64,000 nt of DNA, taken from assembly GCA_018654745.1 (NCBI GenBank), contig JABILA010000037.1, positions 1 to 64,000 on the forward strand. Direction: 5' to 3'. Of this stretch, positions 23,962 through 32,500 are shown piece by piece. Numbering within the stretch: position 1 is the first letter of the stretch; each line of letters starts with the position of its first letter. A program made the translations under genes and the position numbers. Below the pieces are notes generated by a model. It was given only the letters and a program-made list of their open reading frames with translations, made no database searches and was not told where the DNA came from. Source of the DNA: Alphaproteobacteria bacterium. Its GTDB lineage: Bacteria; Pseudomonadota; Alphaproteobacteria; UBA2966.

Positions 23962-25848
23962 TTAAGCCGTTACCGTCCGTTTCTTCTTTTTGGGCCGCCA
24001 CTCCACCAGGGAAACCGGAACCGGTTCGGCAATACCTTTGAACATTTTTGGTTCCACATCCTGAAATTCCAGGGCCCGTCCCTGGCACATTTCCTTCAAC
24101 ATGTTGGTGATCATCACGCCATCTGTTCCGGCCCCGTCACATAAACGGGCGGCCATTTGGACAGTGGCACCAAACAGGTCATCATCTTCGGCAATAGGCT
24201 CGCCAACTGAAATACCCACACGCAGGCGCAATTCAATATCCGGCTTGGTGGTATTGTACTGGGCGACGCCGCGTTGCATATCAACGCCGGCATCCACAGC
24301 CGCTGGCGGGTTCGAGAACCCGGCCATGATGCCGTCGCCGGTATGCTTGACTTCCCAGCCACCATGGCCCTGCAAGGCACCACGCACGATGGAATTGTGA
24401 ACATTGACCAGCACCTGGCTGGCTTCGTCGCCATGCTCCTGGGTGATACTGGTCGATCCGACGATGTCCGTGAACAGGACGGCTGTCAGATTGCCTTTGC
24501 GATCCTTTGGCGACCGCCAGGAGTCCAGGGCATGGGCCAGGAAAATGCCAATGTCTTCTTCACTTTCATCGTCATCAAAATCGTCATCTGCCGGACTGCG
24601 TAGTTTTTTGGGCGCACCGCTGGCGGCTTCGGCCTCGGCTGCCGCGGCTTTTTCGGACGCTGATATTTCGTCCTTCAATGCTGTTGTCATGGCTTCGCGA
24701 CCGGCCCGGAACATATCGAGGTAACCGGGCTCCAGCAAATAGCTTTCATATTTCTCGGCGAACTTGGCAACCTGTTCCTTGCTTTGACCCAGAGCCATGG
24801 CGCAAGGCACCAGCACTTTGCCCAACTGACCGGGGTCCATGCGCTCTTCCTTGATCAGCACCTCAGCGGCACCGGCAAAAAACAGCTGACAGCCAAAACC
24901 GGTGACAGCATCCAGGCGACCACCTTTCATATCCGGATCAGCGGCCATGACATAAGCCATGCAACGCTCAAAAAACTTGACCAGTTTTGCCCTGGTTTCA
25001 TTCAGTTTGTTGGAAATTCCGCCGTCGTCAGTGCCGTCCTCAGCGCCGTCCTCTTTATCGTCGCCTTCTTCCTTTTCTTCAGCAGTGTCCGCATCCGAAC
25101 CTTCACCACCTTCTGCCGTGGCATCTTTGGCTTTTTTCTTTTTCTTTCTTTTTTCGCCCTCGGTCTTTATGTCCTCTCCGGCTTTTTCCAGATCCTTGAC
25201 GTCATTGCTTTTTTGCCGGGCGGGTGCGGCACTACGTCGGGGTGCACGGGCGGGTACCGGGCCACCGGCGGGTTTGGACTGAAAAGCTGCGGCGATATCA
25301 CGCTTGCTGATAGTGGCAGGGATCAGAATGAAAAGCGCTATCAGGAAACCCAGACCCATGGTTTTGGCAGCTGTATTCCGGGGGCCGACCAGGTCCATCA
25401 ACGTATTTGAACCACCAAAATGTGTGATCGCAGCCCAGACGCCCCAACCAACGCCCAGCGAGATGAAAGCAACGGTAAAAAGTTTGACCGGCAAAGCGGC
25501 AGCACTGGCCAGTGGCATATCCGGTTCGGCATACGCTGCTTCGCGGCGGCCTCCGGATTTTCCACCACTTTCCTGTTCTTCGAAATACTTGCCCTGTTGT
25601 GCGTTGTGTTCTTGCTCGGACAAAGGGGTGATCTCGAAATCATTCAGATTGGGAATATTGTCTTTTTTGGTATCACAATAGGCCAGGCTTTCCACTGCCG
25701 GGCCGCCTGGACGATCAGGGGCTTCCCGAATAATGCCAACAGCGTCGACTGCGTTGCTGCTGAGCATTTTTTCGGCGTCACCAATCGCGCGCGTTAACGC
25801 CTTGCCTTCATATTGCTGATAAAGCGTCCACTTGTTTCGTGAAAACAT
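23962..25848 (-). CDS. membrane-linked class III adenylate/guanylate cyclase
   Basis: A protein of about 628 residues. After a cytosolic N-terminus come two membrane helices (LFTVAFISLGVGWGVWAAIT and TMGLGFLIALFILIPATI), a highly charged linker with Lys/Glu/Asp runs, a helical region, and a C-terminal class III cyclase domain (last 180 residues). The two metal Asp residues are present (LFTDIVGST and HTGDGIMAGF); the GxxVNxAARL motif reads GATVQMAARLCD, so the usual Asn is Gln while the Arg is kept. It should make cAMP or cGMP. I prefer ATG at 25848 over a TTG at 25875. It diverges from a pseudokinase gene, which may be functionally linked. Confidence 0.82.
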   Translation of the reverse strand: MFSRNKWTLYQQYEGKALTRAIGDAEKMLSSNAVDAVGIIREAPDRPGGPAVESLAYCDTKKDNIPNLNDFEITPLSEQEHNAQQGKYFEEQESGGKSGGRREAAYAEPDMPLASAAALPVKLFTVAFISLGVGWGVWAAITHFGGSNTLMDLVGPRNTAAKTMGLGFLIALFILIPATISKRDIAAAFQSKPAGGPVPARAPRRSAAPARQKSNDVKDLEKAGEDIKTEGEKRKKKKKAKDATAEGGEGSDADTAEEKEEGDDKEDGAEDGTDDGGISNKLNETRAKLVKFFERCMAYVMAADPDMKGGRLDAVTGFGCQLFFAGAAEVLIKEERMDPGQLGKVLVPCAMALGQSKEQVAKFAEKYESYLLEPGYLDMFRAGREAMTTALKDEISASEKAAAAEAEAASGAPKKLRSPADDDFDDDESEEDIGIFLAHALDSWRSPKDRKGNLTAVLFTDIVGSTSITQEHGDEASQVLVNVHNSIVRGALQGHGGWEVKHTGDGIMAGFSNPPAAVDAGVDMQRGVAQYNTTKPDIELRLRVGISVGEPIAEDDDLFGATVQMAARLCDGAGTDGVMITNMLKEMCQGRALEFQDVEPKMFKGIAEPVPVSLVEWRPKKKKRTVTA

Positions 25849-26094
25849 ATAAAGATCGTTTACCGGCTTTGACAACGCGCTATTTCCCCCTGCGAACTAT
25901 GGTGTTTCCGATGTTAACGGAATCGCATCTGCTCTGTTTTCTGGCGCATTCCCTGGCTTTGAGGCTATCTGACGTTTTTGCCAAACCTGGAAAGACTCTA
26001 ATGTTGCTCATATTTTACCAATTTTAACCTCGCCAGCGGTATTAACAAGCCTCATGTGCTTGCCAAGTCGTTGCAGCGCTTGTGTACACGGGTA

Positions 26095-26116
26095 TTTTAC
26101 CAATATAACGGTAAAA
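26095..26116. promoter_or_regulatory. palindrome before the pseudokinase gene
   Basis: TTTTACC (26095-26101) and GGTAAAA (26110-26116) form a perfect 7-bp inverted repeat with an 8-bp A/T-rich centre, 22 bases before the TTG start at 26139. A half-site (TTTTACCA) also occurs about 90 bases upstream, so this is a candidate operator in the divergent cyclase/pseudokinase spacer. The rest of that 290-bp spacer shows no other clear signal. Confidence 0.4.
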
Positions 26117-26138
26117 GTTAATAAATCGGGTTGGTGCT

Positions 26139-28145
26139 TTGACAGAATCTGACTGGAAAATCAAAGGGAAGGGCGCTGTCGTCATAGACGGTCGTCTGCG
26201 TATTGATTTTTCGGCACCTTTGGAAGAATTACACGCTCCAAATGCTCAGGCATTTGCGGCCAGTGATATGGAAATGCCACAGCAATCTCTTGTTGCGCTG
26301 GTTTGCCGCCCTGATTTGCCGCAAAGATTGCATTTTAGCGCGGCCCTGGAAGCCCGCCACATTGACGGTATTCTGAAAGTCCATCACAGCGGCGTTGTCG
26401 AGATAGACGAAGGGCACAGGCGGTATTTTATTCAGGATCGTCCCGCTGGTGGGCGTGTTATGGATATGGCCGCGAAAAATCGCGGTTTATCTGAACCCAT
26501 TGTCACCGAACGACTGCTGCCAGTACTGATTGACGTTCTGGATAATCTGGATCATCAAGGCCTGTCGCATCGGCGCATTCGTCCGGAAAATCTGTATTAC
26601 CTTGATAAAGATCGTCAGGTTGTTGTTTTGGGTGAAGGGTTCACCGAACCGCCTGGATATTCCCAACCTGCGGTTTTTGAAACCATTGAACGCAGCATGG
26701 CGCATCCGATTGGCCGCGGAGAAGGCGACAATAGCAGTGATCTCTATGCGCTGGGTGTCACGATCGCCATGCTCCTGAAGGGATTCGATCCGACTGAGGG
26801 AAAAAGTGACAAACAAATCCAGGAACTGAAGATGTCCAAGGGATCATTTGTGTCCCTTGTTGGCGATCATCGTGTAACAGGACCGACCGAGAAATTGCTG
26901 CGAGGCTTGTTGAGTGATGATACAGCCGAGCGCTGGACCATTGAAGAAGCCAAAGGCTGGGCATGGGGCAGCACCCGCAGTCTGCGACACAAGCCTTCCG
27001 CCGTACGTGGCAGACGACCCCTGAATGTTGCAGGCGAAGACATCTTGTACGACCGCATGGCGGCCTGGAAAATAGCCTCCATGGGCGACGGGGCGACAGA
27101 ATTTGTTAAACAAAGCGGGCTGGTAAGCTGGATACGGCAATCCCTGGGAGATGAAACCAGGGCCGGGTTTGTGGCCGACGCCATTGCCCTGGCCCAGCCC
27201 GGAAATGCTCTGGCCAATGATTTGCTGGTGACGCGGGTTTGCGGCAGCCTCGATCCGCACGGTCCGGTCCGATATCACGGTCTGGCCTTGTGCAATGACG
27301 GCCTCGGGGCCGCGATAGCGTCTGCCCTGGGGACCGGTGACATCACCCTCCAGGGGAACCTGGCCAATTTGTTCAAAACCAATTATCTGGCCGGGTGGGA
27401 ATCATCCCGCAAGATGTCGCGTGAAAATCTGGGGCATGGCGTCGATTACGCCAAACTGACAGGCTGGATGGAAAATGCGGCCCCCGGTTTCGGGCTTGAA
27501 CGCTGCCTCTATGAACTCAATCAATCAACGCCCTGTCTCAGTCCTCTGATTATTACTTTTGGTGCTGTTGATCTTGGTGGTGTCTTGCAATGTATCAATG
27601 CGGCCATCGTTGCAGCGGGTGAGGCGGTTGATGTTTTTGACCGCCACATTGCGGCTTTCGTTGCGGCCCGTTCGGAAGATGCAGGCAAAATGATCCCGGC
27701 ACTCAGCGTATCGTCGGGCGATCCGGCAGAGCGCAGCCTGACAATACTCGGTCTTTTTGGTGCCATGCAAAGTGCATCTGATTGCGGCGCACTAGTCAAT
27801 CTGGGCAATCGCATGGAAAGCCGGTTGCCACCGATCCTCGAGCTGTATCACAGTCGCAAACGCCGCAAGGACCTGTCTGAACAGGCGCGTCTTCATGCTG
27901 CCGTTGGTGATCTTTCCGGCATGTTCAAGGTCGTTGGGAATCGCAAGATGCGACGCCTGGATGAGATCGAACGTCAGCAGGCAGCGGCTGAATATTCGGA
28001 ACTGAACAAGCAGCTCAAGGCTTTGGAAAGCGGTACCAAAAGAATTACGAAGGAAACCAGGGCAACGGGGTACAAGGCGGCCACTATCCTCGGGGCCGTG
28101 GTGTTGGCTTTTTCACTCTGGTTCGCGATCGAGGCAGGTTTATGA
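26139..28145 (+). CDS. membrane-anchored protein kinase-like protein, probable pseudokinase
   Basis: A 668-aa protein. Residues about 50-285 match the eukaryotic-type protein kinase fold, but the active site is degraded. The catalytic loop HRDxKPxN reads HRRIRPEN (144-151: Asp replaced by Arg, Asn kept), the DFG motif reads LGEG (164-167), and the beta-3 Lys is missing. The F-helix Asp is kept (SSDLYALGVTIAMLL, 199-213), as is the helix I region LLRGLLSDDTAERWT. Residues 290-630 are an alpha-helical region I do not recognise. A single C-terminal helix (AATILGAVVLAFSLWFAIEA) anchors it in the membrane. It starts with TTG, with no strong Shine-Dalgarno. It is a likely signalling scaffold or regulator rather than an active kinase. 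Confidence 0.72.
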   Translation: MTESDWKIKGKGAVVIDGRLRIDFSAPLEELHAPNAQAFAASDMEMPQQSLVALVCRPDLPQRLHFSAALEARHIDGILKVHHSGVVEIDEGHRRYFIQDRPAGGRVMDMAAKNRGLSEPIVTERLLPVLIDVLDNLDHQGLSHRRIRPENLYYLDKDRQVVVLGEGFTEPPGYSQPAVFETIERSMAHPIGRGEGDNSSDLYALGVTIAMLLKGFDPTEGKSDKQIQELKMSKGSFVSLVGDHRVTGPTEKLLRGLLSDDTAERWTIEEAKGWAWGSTRSLRHKPSAVRGRRPLNVAGEDILYDRMAAWKIASMGDGATEFVKQSGLVSWIRQSLGDETRAGFVADAIALAQPGNALANDLLVTRVCGSLDPHGPVRYHGLALCNDGLGAAIASALGTGDITLQGNLANLFKTNYLAGWESSRKMSRENLGHGVDYAKLTGWMENAAPGFGLERCLYELNQSTPCLSPLIITFGAVDLGGVLQCINAAIVAAGEAVDVFDRHIAAFVAARSEDAGKMIPALSVSSGDPAERSLTILGLFGAMQSASDCGALVNLGNRMESRLPPILELYHSRKRRKDLSEQARLHAAVGDLSGMFKVVGNRKMRRLDEIERQQAAAEYSELNKQLKALESGTKRITKETRATGYKAATILGAVVLAFSLWFAIEAGL

Positions 28146-28172
28146 CATGAATGCTGAAGACAGGAGATGCCC

Positions 28173-28550
28173 GTGGATATAATGAGCGCAATATTTGCGA
28201 CAACCATTTTTGTACTGTTTGGCATGGCTCCGACCCTGGTGTCGATTTTTGTCCAACGTCGTCCCGGGATCAGTTCTTCGACCGTCATCATGATGTTCAA
28301 TTTTGCGGGACTTATGCCAATCATTGGCCTGGTCTGGAGCGGTCCCATGGAAGGCGGCACCAGGGCGCTCGGTGAGATGTTGAACTGGCTGATCATTTAT
28401 GGTGCGGCCGCGACCGGTGCGATTATCGCCTGGGCCTCGCCACATGCTTCGGCCATGTTCACGCAGCTTTTTGCAGGTTCACGCTCGGCCAAGATCAAGG
28501 CCCGGCAAAAAGAACTTTATGATGAATGGGGCTCGTCTGTTGTGGAATAG
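28173..28550 (+). CDS. small membrane protein, unknown function
   Basis: A protein of about 125 residues with three or four hydrophobic segments (SAIFATTIFVLFGMAPTLVS, TVIMMFNFAGLMPIIGLVWS, and MLNWLIIYGAAATGAIIAWA) and a basic C-terminal tail. It starts 27 bases after the pseudokinase stop, so it is almost surely in the same transcript. AGGAG at 28162-28166 best supports the GTG at 28173; an ATG lies two codons earlier and another three codons later. I recognise no family. It could be a membrane partner of the pseudokinase. Confidence 0.6.
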   Translation: MDIMSAIFATTIFVLFGMAPTLVSIFVQRRPGISSSTVIMMFNFAGLMPIIGLVWSGPMEGGTRALGEMLNWLIIYGAAATGAIIAWASPHASAMFTQLFAGSRSAKIKARQKELYDEWGSSVVE

Positions 28551-28570
28551 CAGGTTGGATCGGAAACGCC

Positions 28571-29005
28571 CTAGTCTGTGACCCTCACGAAGCCACGCAT
28601 ATCTTCCTGGTCCCAGTGGGGGCCGCATAAATAGGGGTATTCACCTGGCGTGATGAAGGGAAATTCCCATTGCTCTTCGGGGAAGAAACGCTCTGATTCA
28701 GCTTCACCTGCCTGCTTTAACCAGACACTGTGGCTGGTGCGTTTGTCGACATTGACCCAGCGCACTGTTGTCCCGGGTTTAACCGTCACATTTCGCGGAC
28801 AGAAGGTATATTTGTAAAGTTTAACGACAACGACGCCGTCGTCTTTGGCGTTTGGATAAAGTTCCTGATAGCGCGCATCGGCTTTGGCGCAAATCGTTTT
28901 CTGTTTGGCTGATACCGTCAGATCGCTTGCTTGCACGCCGCTCGCAGCCGTCAAAACAGCTGCGAGCGCTACGCAAATTATCTTCGCTTTATTGTTTGAC
29001 CACAT
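28571..29005 (-). CDS. periplasmic cupredoxin
   Basis: A 144-aa secreted blue-copper-type protein. An N-terminal signal peptide (IICVALAAVLTAASGVQAS) precedes a beta-sandwich domain with the type 1 copper ligands: His in TSHSVWLK and the C-terminal Cys-His-Met cluster YLCGPHWDQEDM. The extra segment CAKADARYQELYPN and FCPRNVTVKPGTTVRWVN are also seen. It probably carries electrons to the nitrite reductase or from the multihaem cytochrome. ATG at 29005 overlaps the end of the multihaem cytochrome gene by 17 bases, so the two are translationally linked. It is last in the nirS-cytochrome-cupredoxin row. Confidence 0.85.
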   Translation of the reverse strand: MWSNNKAKIICVALAAVLTAASGVQASDLTVSAKQKTICAKADARYQELYPNAKDDGVVVVKLYKYTFCPRNVTVKPGTTVRWVNVDKRTSHSVWLKQAGEAESERFFPEEQWEFPFITPGEYPYLCGPHWDQEDMRGFVRVTD

Positions 29006-30758
29006 TGATCTCCGCTTCCGGGTTGTCCAGTTCCAGCTTGTATTCCAGGGAAACATGGTGGAACCGGGCAGAGGTGTAATCATCGTGGATCGCAAAGCCC
29101 ATGGTGTAGGTTTTGCCAGCCTCGATGCTTACGCCACCGGGTTTGTCAGCTTTCAGAGGGCGGGTAATGATCACTGTCCACTTCCCGTCTTTCAAGCTGC
29201 CGGAGGCGCTGATGTTGTCAGCATATTTTAGCAACCTTTGCGCCAGGATTGAACCGCTTTCGGCTTTTTCTGATCCGCTTTTGAAGCGCATCAGATCCAT
29301 GAAGGCACCTTGTTCACGCAGGGCGTCCATGTCTGCCTTGTCGATCAGCTTGTTCCAGGCACCACGGGGCTTGCCATTTTTGCCTTTATATTCAAATTCG
29401 CTGCGGCTGTCTGGCAGGTACTTGGTGACACCGTCTTTCAGGTTGATCACGTCGGCCAGGGCACCGGCACCGGCCAGCGCGTCTGCTTTTGGTGCGTCCG
29501 GCATATAACGTGAATCGTGGTGACAGGTCGCCCAGCAGCCTGCGAACCCGGCCATTTCGACAGCTTCATCGTCAAACATGACGGCCAGTTTGATCTGGTT
29601 TTCCGGATCCATCTTGCCGCCGTCTGCAAAAGGCACAGGCGTGTGTCCGGCATCGGGCCATTCAAAGCGCAGGGTCAGGTTTTCACCATCATGCTTTGCC
29701 TTGACGTCGACCGGGATGCTGCCGCGCTTGCCGGGGATCGGCGTGCTTTCAGCTTTTTCACCCGAGACAATCTTGGCACCCATGGCCGCTTCTTCACCCT
29801 TGTGGCACTCACGACAGCGGTCGTTGATTTTACGAACCGCACGGGCACCACCATGGTCCCTGCCGTTGTAGACCCACTCGATTGAAGCCTGACCTGGATA
29901 AAACAGCACAACTTCTGTGCCGGGAACTGCTGACCAGTCGCCACTATCTCCGCCACCCGCTGCCGGTGCGGCTTTGACGACTGATTTCTCAGCGGTTTCT
30001 TTTTTAGCAGCCTCCGCTGCCTCTGCGGCTTCGGCTTCGGCTTCTGCTTTGGCTTTTGCTTCAGCAGCGGCTTTTTCGGCGGCGGCTGCAGCGGCTGCCA
30101 GTTTGGCTTCTTTTTCCGCCTTGATCCGTGCTTCCTCGGCTTTGGAAGGCAGGCGACGGCTGTCGGCTATGCCATCATAGGGGTCGTCGTCTTCGTCCAG
30201 CAGTTTGTGAACGGGACGGTGTGCAATGCCTTTATGACAATCGATGCAGGTCATGTTCTCCTGGCGGGCCGCGATATGACGCTTTTGCGCCCGACGCTTT
30301 TGCAGCGTGCTCGACATGGCATCCCAGGAGTGACAGTTGCGACATTCGCGACTGTCTGATTCCTTCATGGCCTTCCAGACATTCTTTGCCAGGGTCAGGC
30401 GTTTATCTTCAAATTTCTCGGGCGTATCAATGGTGCCCAGGGCCTTGTGCAACAACTCGTTCGAGGCCTGGATTTTCCGCGTAACCTTGTGGATCCAGGG
30501 GTCGGGGACGTGGCAATCAGAACAGGTTGCCCGCACGCCGGTGCGGTTCTCGAAGTGAATGGTTTCCTTGTACTCAGCGTAAACGTTTTCTTCCATCTCA
30601 TGACACGAGACACAGAATTCGAGGGTGTTTGTGGCCTCCATGGCCGTGTTGAACCCACCCCAGAAGATGATGCCGGCAATGCCGCCAACAATAAAGATGC
30701 CGCCCCATGCGTAGCGGGCTGTTGGCTGCCAGAACCATTTAAGCATTCGTGATATCAT
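28989..30758 (-). CDS. NapC/NirT-type cytochrome fused to an EB_dh-like haem domain
   Basis: A 589-aa membrane-anchored multihaem cytochrome. Residues 1-190 are a NapC/NirT quinol-oxidising module with one N-terminal helix and four CxxCH sites (C49-H53, C79-H83, C139-H143, C171-H175). An Ala/Glu/Lys-rich coiled coil (about 205-262) leads to a fifth CxxCH (C315-H319) and a C-terminal domain of the ethylbenzene-dehydrogenase/cytochrome c-552 haem-binding type, ending GFAIHDDYTSARFHHVSLEY. This last part has CWATCHH (C408, C412, H413), a CxxxCH spacing. It likely passes electrons from quinol to NirS or the cupredoxin. It lies 131 bases after nirS, with a hairpin in between. Confidence 0.85.
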   Translation of the reverse strand: MISRMLKWFWQPTARYAWGGIFIVGGIAGIIFWGGFNTAMEATNTLEFCVSCHEMEENVYAEYKETIHFENRTGVRATCSDCHVPDPWIHKVTRKIQASNELLHKALGTIDTPEKFEDKRLTLAKNVWKAMKESDSRECRNCHSWDAMSSTLQKRRAQKRHIAARQENMTCIDCHKGIAHRPVHKLLDEDDDPYDGIADSRRLPSKAEEARIKAEKEAKLAAAAAAAEKAAAEAKAKAEAEAEAAEAAEAAKKETAEKSVVKAAPAAGGGDSGDWSAVPGTEVVLFYPGQASIEWVYNGRDHGGARAVRKINDRCRECHKGEEAAMGAKIVSGEKAESTPIPGKRGSIPVDVKAKHDGENLTLRFEWPDAGHTPVPFADGGKMDPENQIKLAVMFDDEAVEMAGFAGCWATCHHDSRYMPDAPKADALAGAGALADVINLKDGVTKYLPDSRSEFEYKGKNGKPRGAWNKLIDKADMDALREQGAFMDLMRFKSGSEKAESGSILAQRLLKYADNISASGSLKDGKWTVIITRPLKADKPGGVSIEAGKTYTMGFAIHDDYTSARFHHVSLEYKLELDNPEAEINVVKQ

Positions 30759-30839
30759 GTGTCCCTCGTTTCATCCAAAAGGATGAAGTCATTCGTCAGT
30801 CGAAAATAAAAATGTTTTAACAATCAGTGCCGGGAATAA

Positions 30840-30867
30840 GAGACGGGAGCCTGTGCTCCCGCCTCTC
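30840..30867 (-). terminator. hairpin between nirS and the multihaem cytochrome gene
   Basis: Seven perfect base pairs (CGGGAGC/GCTCCCG) plus a GAGA/TCTC extension around a CTGT loop, 22 bases beyond the nirS stop on the minus strand. It is followed by TTATT rather than a long T-run. It may reduce read-through into the cytochrome gene or protect the nirS mRNA 3' end. Confidence 0.5.
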
Positions 30868-30889
30868 GTTCTCAGTTCAGGCCGTAACC

Positions 30890-32500
30890 TTATGTCCGGT
30901 GATGGACACGGTTGGATACGTTGAACTTGCCGGTAGGTGTTTCCAGATTCTTGACCCGGGTCTTTTCTTTCAGGGTCTTCGTATCGTAGACAACAAGCTC
31001 ACCTTTCAGCCAGTTCTTCTTGCCACCGCGAACCCAGACAGAGACCCAGAACTCGGAGCCGTCTGCATTGAATTCTGTGTGCACGGCAAGTGCCTTGTCT
31101 TGCTCGGTCACGGTGATCGTCTTGATGATCTTGCCGGTTTTCTTGTCCAGAACCTTGATGGCCTGTTGAATTTCAGGCTCAGGGTGTTTGGTTTGGTCAA
31201 AGATCACATAAGGCGAGTTCGGATGTGTGCGAATGAACAAGCCAGGTCCGTCAGATTCGACCGCATAACAAATCTTCCATGCCTGATCAGGGTGACCTTT
31301 TGGATCGTTGCCCCAAACAGTTACCTTGCCTTCACCGAGGTGGGTGGTGCCGGCAACAGGACCGCATTTTGGATCAACCCAGTTGGCGCCTGCCCCCGGA
31401 TGCGGTTTCTTGCCAGTGACAAGAGAGCCCACAGCTTTACGGGTTTCGGTATCAATGAATTCCATCCGGTTCGAGGCGTTGGCCGCGATCTGGAAGTAAC
31501 GCTGGGTTGGATCAAAGAAGCCATCATGCAGGAACTTGTGGGTGTTCTGCTGTTCGATACGCAGATTGTCCAGATCGGAATAATCGACCTGCCATGTTTG
31601 ACCCAGTTCCTTCACTGCGACCATCCATGTCGGAGCGTTCGGTGTGTTGTAAATGGCGGCCACGCGGGCTTCGTTTACATATTCACCGTCGACATTGACG
31701 CCCCGTGTGGAAACCACTTTCAGAGGCCCCATTGTTTTGGCATCAAGGATAACGAAGTGCGGAGGCCAGTAACCACCACCGATGACGTATTTGTCTTTCC
31801 ATTTACCATAGTGGGAAACGGCGACGTCACGGGCATCAGAAGCGATTTGGGCTTCTGCCACCATGGCCGGCGGGTTCATCCACAAATCGATTTTGGTCAT
31901 CTTGCCGTCACGACCCTGGGTGTACCAGAAGCGACCGTCAGATGATTCTTTCATCACGTGCACAGCGTAACCGGAATCAATCTTAACAACTGTTTCCTTG
32001 GTGTCGCCGTCGATGACGCCGATTTTGCCAGCATCACGCAGAATGACCATGAAGAAGTTTTTCCAATTGCGCTTGTGCATTGGCTTCGTGGGATAGTCTT
32101 CCGGCTTGATGTAGGTTTTCCAACGCTTCTTCATTTCGGCAAGGCCGAGTTCTGCAGGCGGTGGTACGTCCATCTGGATGTAGGTGGCGAGGTTCTTGAT
32201 CTGCTTTTTGCTAAAGAGATCATCGAAGTTGTTCATGCCGCCTTCAGTACCCAGGGTAATGATTTTCTCGAGACGCTTCTGGCCAAGCTTTTTGGTCAGT
32301 TTCGGCTCAAGACTTTTACCTGTTGCACCTTTACGCAGGGCACCGTGACAACCGGCACAACGCTGGAAGTACAGTTGTTTGGACTCTTCAAAGTCCTTTT
32401 CCGACAGTGTCGGTTCGGCGGCCCTTGCGGTTCCAGCCGAGCCAACGAAGGTAAGTCCGGCCAGGGCCAGAGCAGTTACCATCAATGGGGTTTTTATCAT
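30890..32500 (-). CDS. nirS: cytochrome cd1 nitrite reductase
   Basis: Reduces nitrite to nitric oxide in the periplasm. The 536-aa precursor has a signal peptide (cleavage near TARAAEP), a small haem c domain (CAGCH, 48-52; later GMNNFDDLFSKKQIKNLATY), and the eight-bladed d1 propeller. Haem d1 features: the probable proximal His181 in GYAVHVMKESSDGRFW, and active-site His candidates in THLGEG (H387) and RTHPNS (H426). The C-terminus TPTGKFNVSN is typical. Genes for haem d1 synthesis (nirE, nirJ, nirD-H) are not in the window. A palindromic FNR/NNR-type box lies 174 bases before the start, consistent with control by low oxygen or nitric oxide. Confidence 0.96.
   Translation of the reverse strand: MIKTPLMVTALALAGLTFVGSAGTARAAEPTLSEKDFEESKQLYFQRCAGCHGALRKGATGKSLEPKLTKKLGQKRLEKIITLGTEGGMNNFDDLFSKKQIKNLATYIQMDVPPPAELGLAEMKKRWKTYIKPEDYPTKPMHKRNWKNFFMVILRDAGKIGVIDGDTKETVVKIDSGYAVHVMKESSDGRFWYTQGRDGKMTKIDLWMNPPAMVAEAQIASDARDVAVSHYGKWKDKYVIGGGYWPPHFVILDAKTMGPLKVVSTRGVNVDGEYVNEARVAAIYNTPNAPTWMVAVKELGQTWQVDYSDLDNLRIEQQNTHKFLHDGFFDPTQRYFQIAANASNRMEFIDTETRKAVGSLVTGKKPHPGAGANWVDPKCGPVAGTTHLGEGKVTVWGNDPKGHPDQAWKICYAVESDGPGLFIRTHPNSPYVIFDQTKHPEPEIQQAIKVLDKKTGKIIKTITVTEQDKALAVHTEFNADGSEFWVSVWVRGGKKNWLKGELVVYDTKTLKEKTRVKNLETPTGKFNVSNRVHHRT

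Noticed and set aside
24959-25410. Plus-strand ORFs within the cyclase gene with long Phe/Ser runs
   Set aside because: Complement of the Lys/Glu/Asp-rich linker; antisense shadows.
29917-30180. Plus-strand Ala/Ser-rich ORF
   Set aside because: Complement of the Ala/Glu/Lys coiled-coil linker of the multihaem cytochrome.
30827-31945. 372-codon plus-strand ORF
   Set aside because: Lies fully antisense to nirS, which has clear homology and a signal peptide; the composition (many Cys, Phe, Arg) is that of a shadow frame.
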